DNA of 64,000 nucleotides from the NCBI GenBank assembly GCA_942490705.1, contig CALNXY010000007.1, forward strand, positions 62,001 through 126,000, given 5' to 3'. The notes below the pieces were generated by a model, which did not search any database, was not told the DNA's origin, and saw only the letters and a list, made by a program, of their open reading frames with translations. The stretch is from JAGRCP01 sp942490705. GTDB taxonomy: Bacteria; Chloroflexota; Anaerolineae; Caldilineales; Caldilineaceae. The first letter of the stretch is position 1. Each line of letters starts with the position of its first letter. Shown here one piece after another: positions 1-8,126 of the stretch. The position numbers were made by a program, and so were the translations under genes.

Positions 1-1155
1 TACGCACAGGTGGAGGCCTTCTACAACGCGTTGGCGGCACGTGGCGTCCGCTATGTCGATTCGGTGCTCGACTTCAACCCCAGCCCACAGACTCAGGTCA
101 GCCAGCGGGTACGCCTGCCGCGCCAGGCGCTGACCATGCAGGCGGCCAACTGCATCGACGGTACGCTGCTCCTGGCCAGCCTGCTGGAGCATGTGGGCAT
201 TGAGCCGGCCATCGTCATTCTGCCCCGTCATGCATTGGTGGCGTGGGCGCCTACGGCCGGCAGCGATAAGTGGCGCTATCTGGAGACGACGGCAATCGGC
301 GTACAGCCCTTTGCCAAGGCCGTGGAGACGGGCGGAAACTTCGCCGCGGGTGCGGCCCATGCCCAGCAGCAGGCCAGCGCGGCCGGCTATTTCCGCTTGT
401 GGCCCCTCCGTGACCTGCGCGCCGCCGGTATCTTTCCCCTCCCCGTCACGGGCGACGACAGCCTGCGCCGCATCGCCCAGGCGCTGGAGCGGGCCAACGG
501 GCAAGAGGACGTACCCGGGCCGCCAGACGATCCAACGCCGCCGGAGGTGGTTACAGTCGTCCCGACGGATGAGGATGAGCCGCCAACCGGCCCACCATTG
601 GATGTCAATGCCCTGCCGTGGACGGAACTGGGCCCACTGCTGGACGAACTAGTCGATCTCTTCACCGAAGCGGAGCTGCGACAGCTTGTCGATCGGACCT
701 TCGATCAGCGTCTTGATGTAATCGCCGGCGGCGCTAACCTGCAAGAGCGCGTCTACAATCTCATGAACTGGGCCAAGCGGCGCAGCGCGCTGGCGACGCT
801 GGTCGCGGCTGCGCATACCGAGCGGCCCAACAGCGAGGTGCTGGCCCGCTACACCGGCACTGGTCCTGCGCCGACCGCGCCGCAGCCCGCGCCGATCGCG
901 CCGCCGCCTTCAGCGGGTTCGCCAAGCGCGTCATCCCCCACAGCCGGTGATGGCCTGACGCTTGTGCAACGGGTCCGCCGCGATGCGCTGCAGAAGCGCC
1001 TGGATCTCCTCCTGGAGCAACATGCGAAGGCCAGCGATCAGCTCAACGCCACGTTGGACGCGGTCAACCGGCCGATCATCCAGGCGCAGATCCGCAGCAT
1101 CGAGGAAGAGATGATGCAGGTGGAAGACCAACTTACGCAACTGCTCAGTACGTAA
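1..1155 (+). CDS. Transglutaminase-like protein with effector-associated modules (5' end outside window)
   Basis: The frame is open from base 1, so the true start probably lies upstream; the first possible in-window start is a GTG at 10. The N-terminal part resembles the transglutaminase-like cysteine peptidase fold: an NCIDGT motif (Cys at about residue 51 from base 1), then a PRHALVAW motif about 25 residues later supplying the His. A Pro/acidic linker follows. Bases about 607-850 encode an all-helical stretch typical of effector-associated domain 1 (EAD1). After a second Pro/Ala/Ser linker, bases about 955-1150 encode a Leu-rich coiled coil that closely resembles the N-terminus of the next gene. 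In NTP-dependent conflict systems such modules dock effectors on STAND/MoxR partners by like-with-like contact. Acting as an effector peptidase is inference; the fold call is fairly firm. Confidence 0.72.
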   Translation, partial: YAQVEAFYNALAARGVRYVDSVLDFNPSPQTQVSQRVRLPRQALTMQAANCIDGTLLLASLLEHVGIEPAIVILPRHALVAWAPTAGSDKWRYLETTAIGVQPFAKAVETGGNFAAGAAHAQQQASAAGYFRLWPLRDLRAAGIFPLPVTGDDSLRRIAQALERANGQEDVPGPPDDPTPPEVVTVVPTDEDEPPTGPPLDVNALPWTELGPLLDELVDLFTEAELRQLVDRTFDQRLDVIAGGANLQERVYNLMNWAKRRSALATLVAAAHTERPNSEVLARYTGTGPAPTAPQPAPIAPPPSAGSPSASSPTAGDGLTLVQRVRRDALQKRLDLLLEQHAKASDQLNATLDAVNRPIIQAQIRSIEEEMMQVEDQLTQLLST

Positions 1156-1182
1156 CCGCTGCTTGTACAGAAGAAGTGACTC

Positions 1183-2241
1183 ATGCCGACCGCGATTGCC
1201 GATGTTCAGATCCGGGTGCGTGAACAAGAGCTGGAGCAGCTTGTTCAGCAGTACGAAGCGGCCAGCGCCCAGCTTAATCGCACGCTGGCCGAAGCGGACA
1301 AGGTTCCGATCCGCAACCAGATTGCACACTACGAAGCCGAAATGACGCGCGTAGCCGGCGAAATCGACGCGCTCAAGCAAGGTCATCACCTTCCGAACGC
1401 TGCACAGCGGCCGTCTCGCACGGTTTCCTATCATGAGATCGACTTTGTCGAGCCATGGCGCGACCTGCGCATGATCTTTGACGACTACGTGGACCTGCGT
1501 GACGGGGGCGGCGCGCTCCTGCTCCTGCCCGACTACGAGACGTTCTGCGCGTCGCTGCTGGTGCAGCGTCTGCGCCACTGGCTGGACGAGAAGCGCTACG
1601 GCGCGCTGGTCTATCACCCCATCCAGCTTTTGGATCTGGAGCCGCTGAGCGGCGCGCAGCTGTTGCGCCGGCTGGGCTCACGTTTGAATTGCGATGCGCC
1701 CGTCCAGGACGGCGAGGATCTGACGCCCTATCTCCGTCAACAACTCGATACGATGGTCGATAGTCTGGGGGCAGATCAGGTGCTACTCCTCGAGATCAAC
1801 GTCGTGCCCGACCTTTACGCCGCCGAAGGGTTTGTGCAGTGGTTCCTGGATTCTTTCTGGACGCCGCTACTGGCGGCGTTGAAGCAGGCTGCGGCCACGC
1901 GCCCTTACCTGCGCTGCATCACCCTGGTTGCGACCGACACACCCATACCGGAACCCCTGCCCATGGCCGATCGCTACTGCTCGACCAGCGCCTACTGCGC
2001 CGATTCGACCGCGCAGTTTGCGCACTTGCCCCTGGGGCGGTGGGACATTGACGACATCGACCGCTGGCTGCGCCGCCACTCGGGCCTCTTTGCGCCGGGC
2101 GATGCGCAGACGCGCCAGCATGCCGAGAGCGTTTACGCCCGCAGCCGCCAGGGCGAACCGATCCGCGTCCTGCAAAGTCTGCGCAACCTGATTGAACAAC
2201 GCGCCGCGTTGAGCACGCCCTACGAAGAAACAGCGTATTGA
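1183..2241 (+). CDS. Inactive-STAND (iSTAND)-like protein with N-terminal coiled coil
   Basis: 352 aa, starting 27 bases after the previous stop. Residues about 8-65 are a coiled coil that matches the C-terminal coil of the upstream protein in spacing and key residues (both have a QLN-TL core and a second Q-I...E-M helix), so the two proteins probably bind each other. The rest has the alternating hydrophobic strands of a P-loop STAND domain (GGALLLLPDYE where the Walker A loop should be, VLLLEINVVP where Walker B should be), but GxxGxGK and the acidic Walker B pair are missing. That matches the iSTAND domain described in vWA-MoxR ternary conflict systems. It is likely a non-catalytic sensor or scaffold. 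Family assignment is from motif pattern only. Confidence 0.65.
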   Translation: MPTAIADVQIRVREQELEQLVQQYEAASAQLNRTLAEADKVPIRNQIAHYEAEMTRVAGEIDALKQGHHLPNAAQRPSRTVSYHEIDFVEPWRDLRMIFDDYVDLRDGGGALLLLPDYETFCASLLVQRLRHWLDEKRYGALVYHPIQLLDLEPLSGAQLLRRLGSRLNCDAPVQDGEDLTPYLRQQLDTMVDSLGADQVLLLEINVVPDLYAAEGFVQWFLDSFWTPLLAALKQAAATRPYLRCITLVATDTPIPEPLPMADRYCSTSAYCADSTAQFAHLPLGRWDIDDIDRWLRRHSGLFAPGDAQTRQHAESVYARSRQGEPIRVLQSLRNLIEQRAALSTPYEETAY

Positions 2242-2562
2242 TTTTGGACTTAGGCCAGCGCCGGTTGAGCCTGCGCCGTCCTGAGCTTGTCGAAGGGTCA
2301 GAACCAAGCGGGTAGACGGGTAACGTTTCTTGCGCATGAAGTGTCGGGTTGCCGACTCACGTGTGCTAGTGCGGACGCCCGGTCTTCGGTTATGGGCCAA
2401 CATGGGCAAAATCGCCATTCGCGACGGCGACCGTCCGCACGGGGCGTGCGGACTAACCGGAGGGATGTGGTCCCAACCATATAGGCCAGCACCGGTTGAG
2501 CCAATCGAAATCAAGCGATCTGCAATCACACACCTGAATCATCTGGACACTGAGGAACGCCT
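2242..2562. repeat. Intergenic gap with 21-bp direct repeats and a dispersed-repeat fragment
   Basis: No gene is visible in these 321 bases. A 21-base sequence (TAGGCCAGC, then G or A, then CCGGTTGAGCC) occurs at 2251-2271 and again at 2482-2502 with one mismatch. Next to the first copy, 2278-2299 holds the GTCCTGAGCTTGTCGAAGG-type sequence that recurs between genes of many unrelated bacteria. A perfect 8-bp hairpin (GTCCGCAC, loop GGGGC) lies at 2433-2453. The gap separates the transglutaminase/iSTAND pair from the MoxR operon. Confidence 0.5.
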
Positions 2563-3510
2563 ATGCCGCCCGCAGCCAACGCCTACACCTTCGCCGCCGA
2601 CCCGAAGCGCCGGCCGCCAGACGCTCACGCCGACGCCCCGGCCGCAGCCGAACCCTACATCGCCGCGCCGGAGCTGATCCGCGCCGTCAACCTGGCCATC
2701 TTTCTGCGCCGGCCGTTGCTGCTGGAGGGCGAAGCCGGTTGCGGCAAGTCGCGGCTGGCCCACGCCGTCGCCTATGAGCTGGGCCTGCCGCTTGAGACCT
2801 GGTACGTGCGCTCCACCAGCGAGGCGCAAGAGGGCCTCTACAGCTACGACGCGATCATGCGCCTCCACGACGTGCAGACGGCCCAGGTCGGCTCGACCAG
2901 CAGCGGGCGCGATCCCAGCGACGCGACCGAATACCGCACGCTGGGCCCGCTGGGCCAGGCCTTTGCCCGCCGCGACGTGCCCAGCGTCGTCTTGATCGAC
3001 GAGATCGACAAGGCCGACGTCGATTTCCCCAACGACCTGCTGACCGTCCTCGATGCGCCCCGCGAGTTCGCCATCCCCGAGACGGGCGAGACGATCACGG
3101 CCGCGCATCCGCCCATCGTGATCATCACCAGCAACAAGGAGAAGGGCAACCTGCCCGCGCCCTTCCTGCGCCGCTGCATCTATCACTATATCGAATTTCC
3201 CAATGACCCGGCGTGGCTGGCCCAGGTGGTGGAGGCCCACTACCGCAGCCGGGACGAGACCGCACCGGCTGCGCCGCTGGTCGAAGTCGCTTCGTCCCGC
3301 TTTCTGGACCTGCGCCAGGAGCAGCTGCTCCACAAGAAGCCGGGGACCAGCGAGTTTCTCGATTGGCTCAAGGCGCTCGCCAGCTTCGGCAGCGAACCGG
3401 CGGACGCTGCCGCGCTCGCCGAAGACGATTACCTGCCCTTTCCCGAACTGCTCTTGAAGCTGCGCATGGATTGGCTGCGCTATCGCGCCGAAGCGGAAAG
3501 CGGTCCATGA
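2563..3510 (+). CDS. MoxR-family AAA+ ATPase
   Basis: 315 aa. Walker A is GEAGCGKS at residues 56-63; Walker B is VVLIDEIDKAD; sensor 1 is the IIITSNKEK stretch; an arginine finger follows in LPAPFLRRC. This order is typical of MoxR AAA+ proteins, which remodel or load partner proteins together with vWA proteins. The gene overlaps the next one by ATGA (start at 3507), so the two are translationally coupled. In this setting the likely role is the NTP-dependent switch of the conflict island: it would sense or amplify a signal and hand it to the vWA and CHAT-FGE components. The family call is firm and the conflict role is inferred from neighbours. Confidence 0.9.
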   Translation: MPPAANAYTFAADPKRRPPDAHADAPAAAEPYIAAPELIRAVNLAIFLRRPLLLEGEAGCGKSRLAHAVAYELGLPLETWYVRSTSEAQEGLYSYDAIMRLHDVQTAQVGSTSSGRDPSDATEYRTLGPLGQAFARRDVPSVVLIDEIDKADVDFPNDLLTVLDAPREFAIPETGETITAAHPPIVIITSNKEKGNLPAPFLRRCIYHYIEFPNDPAWLAQVVEAHYRSRDETAPAAPLVEVASSRFLDLRQEQLLHKKPGTSEFLDWLKALASFGSEPADAAALAEDDYLPFPELLLKLRMDWLRYRAEAESGP

Positions 3511-4070
3511 GCGAAGCAGACGGATTGGGCAGCCTCTGGCAGCGCCTGCGCCGCTTCCTGGCCGGCGCGGAGCCTCCGCAAATGCCCCAGGCAGATCCCG
3601 CGCGTCCCGAACCGGCGCCGTCTGTGCCCGAGGCGGCTGATTCAGCGCCACCCGCGCCTGATCTACATGACCTGCTGCTCCAGCTCTTCGTACGCCTGCG
3701 CCGGGCCGGCTTTGAGCTGGGCGTGCCCGAACTCATGGCCGCGTATCAGGCGCTGGACGGCGGCTGGGGCGCAGACGATCTCGACGAGCTGGCCGTCGTC
3801 GCCAAGCTGATCTGGTGCAACGCCCGCCCCGAAGAGGCCGAGTTTGACCTGCACTGGGCGCGCCTGGCGCCCAGCTTTGCCCGGCGTGAAGCGCAGCCGC
3901 CGGCCCCGCCTCCGGATGAGGAGCTGCCGGCGCATTCGACGCCGTCCGCGCCGCCCGAACGGCCGCCGCGCCAGATGCCTGAGCCGCAGCCCCCGGCGCA
4001 AGCCGCGGCCGCGGCCCTGCGCGCGCTGCCCGTACGCGCCACGTATGAGCCCGCGCCCGATCGACGGTGA
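3507..4070 (+). CDS. N-terminal part of a CoxE/vWA-type partner protein
   Basis: 187 aa, starting inside the MoxR stop (ATGA overlap). After a Pro/Ala-rich segment, residues about 53-120 form a helical block (LLLQLFVRLRRAGFELGVPELM...) seen at the N-terminus of MoxR-partnered vWA proteins; a Pro-rich linker closes it. The frame stops at 4070, 25 bases after the ATG of the vWA frame. In related loci, from memory, both halves are usually one protein. Dropping one C from the CCC run near 4057 would fuse the frames smoothly through EPAPIDGD. The split is therefore either a true overlapping gene pair or a one-base frameshift. Confidence 0.6.
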   Translation: MSEADGLGSLWQRLRRFLAGAEPPQMPQADPARPEPAPSVPEAADSAPPAPDLHDLLLQLFVRLRRAGFELGVPELMAAYQALDGGWGADDLDELAVVAKLIWCNARPEEAEFDLHWARLAPSFARREAQPPAPPPDEELPAHSTPSAPPERPPRQMPEPQPPAQAAAAALRALPVRATYEPAPDRR

Positions 4071-4713
4071 CGTGACGGTGCAAACCCACTGGCCCCTGCC
4101 CCGGCGCAACATGCGCTACATGTGGCGCTATCTGCGCCGCCCGGTCGCCGACGGACCGGCCGACGTGCTGGACGTGCGCGCAACGGTTCACCGCGCCGCG
4201 CGCCAGGGTTACTACCTGGCTCCGGTCTATCGCCGGCGCGTGCGCAACCACGCCCGCCTCGTGCTGCTGATCGACCAGGGCGGCTCCATGGCTCCCCTCC
4301 ATCGCTTCACCCGCGACGTCGCCGAAACCGTGCTGGCCGACAGCACGCTGGAGCAGGCGGAGATCTACTATTTTCACAACGTGCCGGGCGACGCCTACTT
4401 CGCCGATCCGCATCTGACCGTGCGCGTGCCCGCGGCCCAGGTGCTGGACGGCTGCGACGGCGAAACGAGCGTGCTCATCGTCTCTGACGCGGGCGCGGCC
4501 CGGGGCGAGCGCTATCTGCCCCGCATCCAGGCCACGGCCCGCTTCCTGGCCGAACTCAAGGCCCACACGACGCTGATCGCCTGGCTCAATCCGCTGCCCC
4601 GCGGTCGCTGGTCCGGCAGCAGCGCGCAATACGTCAACGCCATGGTCGACATGTTCCCCATGGATCCGGATGGCCTGGCCGGGGCGATTGACGTGCTGCG
4701 CGGACAGAACTAG
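4045..4713 (+). CDS. vWA domain protein, MoxR partner
   Basis: 222 aa from the ATG at 4045. A conserved lead-in (THWPLPRRNMRYMWRYLRRP) precedes the von Willebrand A fold. The metal-ion site is LLIDQGGSM, with Asp at residue 77 and a D-x-G-x-S pattern that keeps the first Asp and the Ser. Later strands (SVLIVSDAGAARG, TTLIAWLNPLP) match the vWA core. vWA proteins of this class bind the MoxR ATPase and present substrates or partners to it. The gene overlaps the preceding helical-domain gene by 26 bases and may be the second half of the same protein. Confident for the domain, less so for the gene start. Confidence 0.75.
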   Translation: MSPRPIDGDVTVQTHWPLPRRNMRYMWRYLRRPVADGPADVLDVRATVHRAARQGYYLAPVYRRRVRNHARLVLLIDQGGSMAPLHRFTRDVAETVLADSTLEQAEIYYFHNVPGDAYFADPHLTVRVPAAQVLDGCDGETSVLIVSDAGAARGERYLPRIQATARFLAELKAHTTLIAWLNPLPRGRWSGSSAQYVNAMVDMFPMDPDGLAGAIDVLRGQN

Positions 4714-4808
4714 TGCGGAATGGGGAATGGGGAGTGCGGAATGGGGGACGGGAGTTTTTTGGGTTTGGGGAGTGTGGTGTGGGGGCAATTGGGTTTGGGT
4801 AGGGGTTG
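4714..4808. repeat. G-run-rich low-complexity spacer
   Basis: Between the vWA and CHAT-FGE genes the top strand carries repeated GGGGAATGGGGAGTGCGG-like units and several further G runs (GGGGGACGGG, TTTGGGGAG, GTGGGGGC). At least six runs of four or more G are close together, so a G-quadruplex on DNA or mRNA is possible. Similar G- or C-run spacers occur at 13543-13711 and about 16431-16467. Confidence 0.5.
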
Positions 4809-7364
4809 ATGGGAACAGGCGTGCATGATTTTGAGCGGGCCCGACAGACGGTGGAGTGGTTTGTCGGCAAATATGAGCCGTCGTATCGGCTGCTGGCCCA
4901 GTATGGGGCCATGCCGCTGCTGCTGACGCCCGAGTTGCTCAACTATTTGCGCAACCGCTTCCTGCGCGGGCGGGATGTGCCCTGGGTGGCGGAGGTCGAT
5001 CTGCTGCTGTCGGAGCTCTGCCGGCCGGTCGATTACGAGCTCTACGTCATGCAGCCGGCGGTGCGGGCCTATCTGCTGGCCGAGTTCAAGCAGACGGCCG
5101 CGCCGGGTGAGCTGGCGCGGGTGGCGCGTATCCTGATCCACTACGTGCGGCATCTGGCGCGCAGCAACGCCTTTTTGGACGACCGCACGCTCCAGGCCCA
5201 GCAGTGGGCGGCCATGGTCTATCTGGACGAACAGCGTCCCGAAGCCGTGCGCCAGATTGCCGCTTCGTTTGCCGCGGCCACGGGCGCCGCTGCACGCGCC
5301 GTGCCCGCGCCCGACTACGTGGACCGGGCCGAGCTTCAGCGTCTGACCCGCCTCACCGAGACGCTGGCGCCTGAGTTGGGCCAGCATGGTGAACTGCTCG
5401 ACTACGCCGCGCTTATCGGCCAACTGCTGGCCGGCGAGGCCACGCAGAGCCCGGCCGAGCAGCGCGCCTACGAAGCCAACGTGGCGGGCGTTGCCCTGCG
5501 CGTGCCCGAGGCGCTGATCACCGAGCCTGCGGGCGCCACAGCGGCATCGGCCGCCCCTACGCCCCCCGTCCCCTCGCCCCACGACCGCTATCTCACCGTC
5601 ACGCTGGGCATCGATCTGCGCGGCGAAGCCCTGGCCATCTCTCTGGAAACGCCCACCGACACCTTTGCCGACAGCCTGCCCGTCGATCCGGGCGAACTGG
5701 CCGATCTGCGCTCGGGCCTGGCCATGGAGCGTACGCCGGAGATCATGGCGCGGCTCTCGGACGGCCTCTTCAGCGGCGCGGCGGGCGAGTTGTTCCAGCG
5801 CGCACAGCGCCAGGCCAAGGCCGCGGATCAGGGCCTGCGCCTGGCCATTCAGAGCGAAGAGACCGGCGACGCGCCCTGGGAGATGCTCTACGCCGGCGGC
5901 TATCTGGCCGTAGCGGAGCGAAGCTCGGTCGTGCGCTATCATCCCAATGCGCAGGCGCGGGCGCCAAGCGCACTGCCGGAATCCTTGGGCATTTTGATCG
6001 TCGACGCCAGCGCCGGCGGCCCCATCACCAAGATGTCGACCGCGCCCAACATGGCCGGGCGGCAGCGCCGCGAGCTGGAAGAGGCGCTGGGCTCGCTGGT
6101 CGAAGCCGGGCTGGTCACGCTTGACTACGCCGATTCACAGGCCCTGGCCGAGCCCGAGGGGCTGGCCGCGCGGGCGGAGGACTGGTCGGTCATCCACTAC
6201 CTGGCTGCGCCGCCCCAGCCGGACGGCGAGACGCCCCACGGCAACCTGCGCGACCTGGAGGCGCTGCTGGCTGCGCTGGGCGCTGCCGGGCCGCAGCTGG
6301 TCGTGCTGGAAGCCGTGACGCCCGATTGGGTCGTGGACCGGGACGTGGCCGAGCTGCTGGCGCGCACGGGGCTGCCCACGCTGGTGCGTTTCCGCCGCCT
6401 GCTGCTCAACGAAGCGCGCCCGCGCTTTGCCGGTGCGTTCTACGCTGCCCTGGCCCGCGGCACAACCGTCGAAGAGGCCATGACTGAAGCCCGGCGCGAA
6501 CTCTACTTCGAGAACGCCAAACGCGACAGCTGGTCGCTGCCCGTGCTGCACCTGACCGGGCTGGCGGGCCAGGCGCTGGTACTGGAACAGGATGAGCAGC
6601 CAGCCACGCAAGAAGACAGCCAGCCAACCTCTGAGACTTCGCCCATCGACTTCGAGTGGATTACGATTCCGGAAGGCGAGTTCCTGATGGGCAGCGACAG
6701 AGAAACGGATTCGTCGGCGTACGACGACGAGACGCCGCAGCACACGGTCTATTTGCCGGCGTATCGCATCGCCCGCTATCCGGTGACCAACGCGCAGTAT
6801 CAGGCGTTCGTCGATGCCGCGGGCTACGAAACGCCGAGCCACTGGGAGAATGGCCGTATTCCCGATGGCAAGGAAGACCATCCGGTCGTCAACGTCTCCT
6901 GGCATGACGCCCAGGCATTCTGTAGGTGGGCCGGCGTTGCGCTGCCCAGCGAGGCGCAGTGGGAGAAGGCCGCCCGCTACACGGATGGCCGCACCTATCC
7001 CTGGGGCGAGGAGAGGCCCACGAAGGAGTTGTGCAACTTTGATCGTAACGAAGGCGGCACGACGCCGGTAGGCAACTATTCGCCGCAGGGCGACAGCCAC
7101 TACGGCTTGGCCGACGTGGCGGGCAACGTCTGGGAGTGGACCAGCAGCCTCTACAAGCCGTATCCGTATGACCCGGATGATGGGCGGGAAGACCCCAAGG
7201 CGGATGGTAGCCGCACGTTGCGCGGGGGCTCGTGGTTCAACGTTCGAGGGACAGCGTGCGCTGCGCCTCCCGCTTCAACGTCCGTCCAGAGTTTCGCATC
7301 GACGACTTCGGCTTGCGTGTTGTGTCCCCCGGCGCAGTTGGTCGCTGAGCCCTCTGACCTCTGA
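4809..7364 (+). CDS. CHAT-like / formylglycine-generating-enzyme-like fusion protein
   Basis: 851 aa; an upstream TTG at 4806 is possible but the ATG is preferred. Residues 1 to about 160 form the helical domain often found in front of FGE-like domains in conflict islands. Residues about 255-600 have the CHAT peptidase layout, but the GHG motif is replaced (IHYLAAPP) and the LNAC motif reads LEAVTPDW, so both catalytic positions appear altered. From about residue 612 comes an FGE/SUMF domain (EGEFLMGS, PVTNAQYQAF, LPSEAQWEKAAR, GNVWEWT, LRGGSW). After RGGSWFNVR the frame turns into Cys/Ser/Thr-rich sequence, while another frame reads RDSVRCASRFNVRPEF...LRVV to a stop at 7346-7348. This is the normal FGE ending, so a frameshift lies near 7240. 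Likely a non-catalytic component of the island. Confidence 0.78.
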   Translation: MGTGVHDFERARQTVEWFVGKYEPSYRLLAQYGAMPLLLTPELLNYLRNRFLRGRDVPWVAEVDLLLSELCRPVDYELYVMQPAVRAYLLAEFKQTAAPGELARVARILIHYVRHLARSNAFLDDRTLQAQQWAAMVYLDEQRPEAVRQIAASFAAATGAAARAVPAPDYVDRAELQRLTRLTETLAPELGQHGELLDYAALIGQLLAGEATQSPAEQRAYEANVAGVALRVPEALITEPAGATAASAAPTPPVPSPHDRYLTVTLGIDLRGEALAISLETPTDTFADSLPVDPGELADLRSGLAMERTPEIMARLSDGLFSGAAGELFQRAQRQAKAADQGLRLAIQSEETGDAPWEMLYAGGYLAVAERSSVVRYHPNAQARAPSALPESLGILIVDASAGGPITKMSTAPNMAGRQRRELEEALGSLVEAGLVTLDYADSQALAEPEGLAARAEDWSVIHYLAAPPQPDGETPHGNLRDLEALLAALGAAGPQLVVLEAVTPDWVVDRDVAELLARTGLPTLVRFRRLLLNEARPRFAGAFYAALARGTTVEEAMTEARRELYFENAKRDSWSLPVLHLTGLAGQALVLEQDEQPATQEDSQPTSETSPIDFEWITIPEGEFLMGSDRETDSSAYDDETPQHTVYLPAYRIARYPVTNAQYQAFVDAAGYETPSHWENGRIPDGKEDHPVVNVSWHDAQAFCRWAGVALPSEAQWEKAARYTDGRTYPWGEERPTKELCNFDRNEGGTTPVGNYSPQGDSHYGLADVAGNVWEWTSSLYKPYPYDPDDGREDPKADGSRTLRGGSWFNVRGTACAAPPASTSVQSFASTTSACVLCPPAQLVAEPSDL

Positions 7365-7397
7365 ATCTCTGGGGATGCTGTTCTCTGGCTAGGGGGT

Positions 7398-7422
7398 CTG
7401 GGGGAGCGCCAGCGTCCCCCAG
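7398..7422. terminator. Hairpin after the conflict island
   Basis: CTGGGGGA (7398-7405) pairs with TCCCCCAG (7415-7422), with CGC/GCG extending the inner stem. It lies just past the CHAT-FGE stop and before the convergent DsbA-like gene. No long T run follows, so it may stop or protect transcripts from either side. Confidence 0.5.
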
Positions 7423-7487
7423 GTTAAATGCCGGCGTTAAACAACAGCAGGGCCCAGGGGGCTCCGATGTTGTGTACACCCCGTCCC

Positions 7488-8126
7488 CTACCCCTCCCCG
7501 CCCTCCTGCTCGCGCACTTGGGCCAGGGCCTGGCGCAGCACGTCGAGCGGCTGCGCGCCGGAGACGAGGAACTGGTTGTCGAAGACGATGGCCGGCACGC
7601 CGTTGAGGCCGTACTGGCGCGCCAGGAGGATGTCGTGATCGACCTGGTTGATGAAGGTGGGATCGTCCAGCCCGGCCAGGAAGGCGTCGCGCTCGAGCCC
7701 GGCCTCAACAGCCAGGTCGGCCAATGCGTCGCGGTCTTCGATGTCGGCAGCTTCTTCCCAGTAGGCGTTCAAGATGCGCCGATTGTATGCAAGGCCCTTG
7801 CCGGCGGCGTTGGCAACTTTGGCCCCAATCAGCGCCGGGCGGCTGTCAAAGCCGAAGGGACCCGGGTTCATGTCGATGCCGTAGCGCTCCTTGGCGATGC
7901 CGTAGAGCCGGGGGCGACTTTCCTCGATCTGCGCCCGATACTCGTCCGAGATTGGCGGTGCGTCCTTGGGGCGCAACTCAAACGAACGCCAGTGCAACTC
8001 CACCGGCGCGTCCTTGGACTGTTCCTGCACTAGGGCTTCCAAACTGGAAGCAGCCAAGCGGCACCACGGTCAGGCAAAGTCCGACCAGACGTCGATGCGT
8101 ACCGGCTTGGTAGATTCGTCACTCAT
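7488..8126 (-). CDS. DsbA/FrnE-family thiol oxidoreductase, probable selenoprotein (UPWC)
   Basis: Read with the TGA at 8072-8070 as an amino acid, the gene runs from ATG 8126 to 7488 and encodes 212 aa. Its start has a good ribosome site (GAGGGAG, seven bases upstream). It opens with RIDVWSDFA-TGA-PWC, and FrnE-like DsbA proteins have DFxCPWC at that exact place, so the TGA sits on the N-terminal catalytic Cys (residue 19); the second Cys is residue 22. Downstream are the family helices and the cis-Pro loop NGVPAIVFD. Without readthrough the only open piece starts at a TTG after the active site, which would give a useless protein. A hairpin 15-37 bases after the TGA fits a bacterial SECIS. 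The alternative is a nonsense mutation or base error. Likely a cytoplasmic disulfide/isomerase-type enzyme. Confidence 0.8.
8033..8055 (-). promoter_or_regulatory. Candidate bacterial SECIS hairpin
   Basis: On the gene strand GCTTCC pairs with GGAAGC around the loop AGTTT. Two further G-C pairs sit below a CT bulge. The apical loop begins 25 bases after the TGA and has G as its second base. Known bacterial SECIS elements have a small loop about 16-37 bases from the UGA with a G in the first two loop positions, and this hairpin meets both conditions. Confidence 0.65.

Noticed and set aside
931..1617. 228-codon minus-strand frame over the first two genes
   Set aside because: Antisense to the clear conflict genes and lacks any recognisable domain.
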